From: Actibacterium pelagium
GTDB lineage: Bacteria; Pseudomonadota; Alphaproteobacteria; Rhodobacterales; Rhodobacteraceae
Length of the DNA: 64,000 nucleotides
Assembly (NCBI RefSeq): GCF_002285415.1
Contig: NZ_NSBU01000007.1
Coordinates: 1,388,583 to 1,452,582 of the forward strand
Direction: 5' to 3'
Both the position numbers and the translations under genes were made by a program. The notes beneath the pieces are model-generated. The model worked only from the letters and a program-made list of their open reading frames with translations. It did not search any database and was not told where the DNA came from. Below, piece by piece: positions 63,168 through 64,000 of the stretch; the stretch's first letter is position 1, and each line of letters begins with the position of its first letter.

Positions 63168-64000
63168 TTAAGCTGCCAGACCCCGCCCCTTCAGCAAGGC
63201 CTCTGGCCCCGGCATCTTGCCGCGGAACTGCAGATACAGCTGCTCGGCGTCTTCCGATCCGCCCTTGGACAGGATGAACTGCTCTAGCCTTGAGGCCATG
63301 TTCGGATCGAAGGGGCCATCGGCCTCTTCAAAGGCGGCAAATGCGTCGGCGTCCATCACCTCGGACCACATGTAGCTGTAGTAGCCGCTGGAATAGCCGT
63401 CACCAGAAAAGACATGCGCGAAATGAGGGGTCGCGTGGCGCATGGAAATGGCATGGGGCATGCCAATGCCTGAAAGAACCTCGGCCTGTTTGGCCATCGG
63501 GTCGGCAGGCGCTGCGCCTTCGTGGAAGGACAGGTCCACCAGTGCCGAGGCCACGTATTCCACCGTCTGGAACCCCATATTGTAGGTGGCGGCTTTCAGC
63601 AGGCGATCCAGCATGTCCTTTGGCATGGGCTCGCCGGTCTCGGCGTGGGTGGCGTATTTCTGAAGGACCTCTGGGACCTCTAGCCAATGTTCGTAAAGCT
63701 GGCTTGGCAATTCCACGAAATCCCGGGCAACCGAGGTGCCCGAAATGGATTCATAGGTCACGTTCGACAGCATCTGGTGCAGCGCATGGCCGAATTCATG
63801 GAAAAGCGTCCGCGCGTCGTCATAGGACAGAAGCGCGGGCTTGCCCTTGGCCGGTTTGGCAAAGTTGCAGACGTTGTGGACGATCGGGCGCTCTTCGCCA
63901 TCCAGACGGTTTTGAGACCGGCTGGCCGAACACCACGCACCGGACCGTTTCGACCCGCGCGCAAAGTAGTCCCCCATGAAGACCGCGATATGTTCGCCGC
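63168..64000 (-). CDS. M3-family metallopeptidase, C-terminal part (cut by the window edge)
   Basis: The last 277 residues of an oligopeptidase or peptidyl-dipeptidase of the M3 family. The zinc site is TLFHEFGHALHQM (HExxH) and the Glu ligand lies in the following YESISGTSVARDFVELPSQLYEHW region. The frame is open through the window edge, reading GEHIAVFMGDYFARG, so the start is outside. Close to OpdA/Dcp proteins. Confidence 0.92.
   Translation of the reverse strand, partial: GEHIAVFMGDYFARGSKRSGAWCSASRSQNRLDGEERPIVHNVCNFAKPAKGKPALLSYDDARTLFHEFGHALHQMLSNVTYESISGTSVARDFVELPSQLYEHWLEVPEVLQKYATHAETGEPMPKDMLDRLLKAATYNMGFQTVEYVASALVDLSFHEGAAPADPMAKQAEVLSGIGMPHAISMRHATPHFAHVFSGDGYSSGYYSYMWSEVMDADAFAAFEEADGPFDPNMASRLEQFILSKGGSEDAEQLYLQFRGKMPGPEALLKGRGLAA

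Overview
The window is a compact, mostly single-copy chromosomal segment from an alphaproteobacterium of the Rhodobacterales (Roseobacter group). The evidence is the gene content and order: murA-DUF2948 and hisD-UPF0262-LMW phosphatase-infA-maf-rng-yacG, a short HisG with HisZ, a fused TRAP permease with a TAXI binding protein, DUF2927 and Hint-domain proteins, and TTGAY-N4-RTCAA (FnrL-type) boxes. I see no rRNA, prophage, transposase or CRISPR array. The species cannot be named from the sequence alone.

Layout. 1-13.4 kb: a YdcZ-type permease, an RTX calcium-binding protein, the lipoprotein-releasing ABC pair (LolD plus a LolC/E permease), an amidotransferase, an SLC13/TrkA-C permease, and housekeeping genes (YmdB-like phosphoesterase, 5-formyl-THF cyclo-ligase, MgtE, guanine deaminase, TadA, RsuA/RluB-type pseudouridine synthase). 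13.4-19.7 kb: a co-directional locus of terC, a 28-codon membrane ORF, xpaC-like, telA-like, a DUF2927 lipoprotein that appears to start at AUC, an SPFH/GYF protein and a zinc-ribbon membrane protein. This is the best candidate for an undescribed membrane-stress or envelope-protection system. 19.7-28.7 kb: Hsp20 with an Fnr-type promoter, dtd, peroxiredoxin, tRNA-Thr, the murA block, a cytochrome c, the hisD-to-yacG block and tRNA-Phe.

28.9-35.4 kb (all minus strand): a DctB-like kinase, a DctD-like regulator whose AAA+ domain lacks the GAFTGA loop, a TAXI binding protein and a fused TRAP permease. 35.5-43.3 kb (minus): PxpB-PxpC-PxpA 5-oxoprolinase and a complete branched-chain-amino-acid-type ABC importer, with a strong hairpin between the binding-protein gene and the other components. 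43.5-47.6 kb: aroQ, then hisS-hisZ-hisG on the minus strand, then slyX.

47.6-50.8 kb is the least orderly part. It holds an Fnr box ahead of a tiny membrane ORF, a decayed trypsin-like protease, a DadA-like oxidoreductase and non-coding DNA. 50.8-64 kb: DEAD-box helicase, a small exported protein, a CoA-binding protein coupled to O-acetylhomoserine sulfhydrylase, a small sulfotransferase, dnaE, DUF937, Hint-domain, 2-hydroxyacid dehydrogenase, SH3 and TauE-type proteins, and the C-terminal part of an M3 metallopeptidase cut by the window edge.

Functions are assigned from motifs, length and gene order read by eye; no database search was run.
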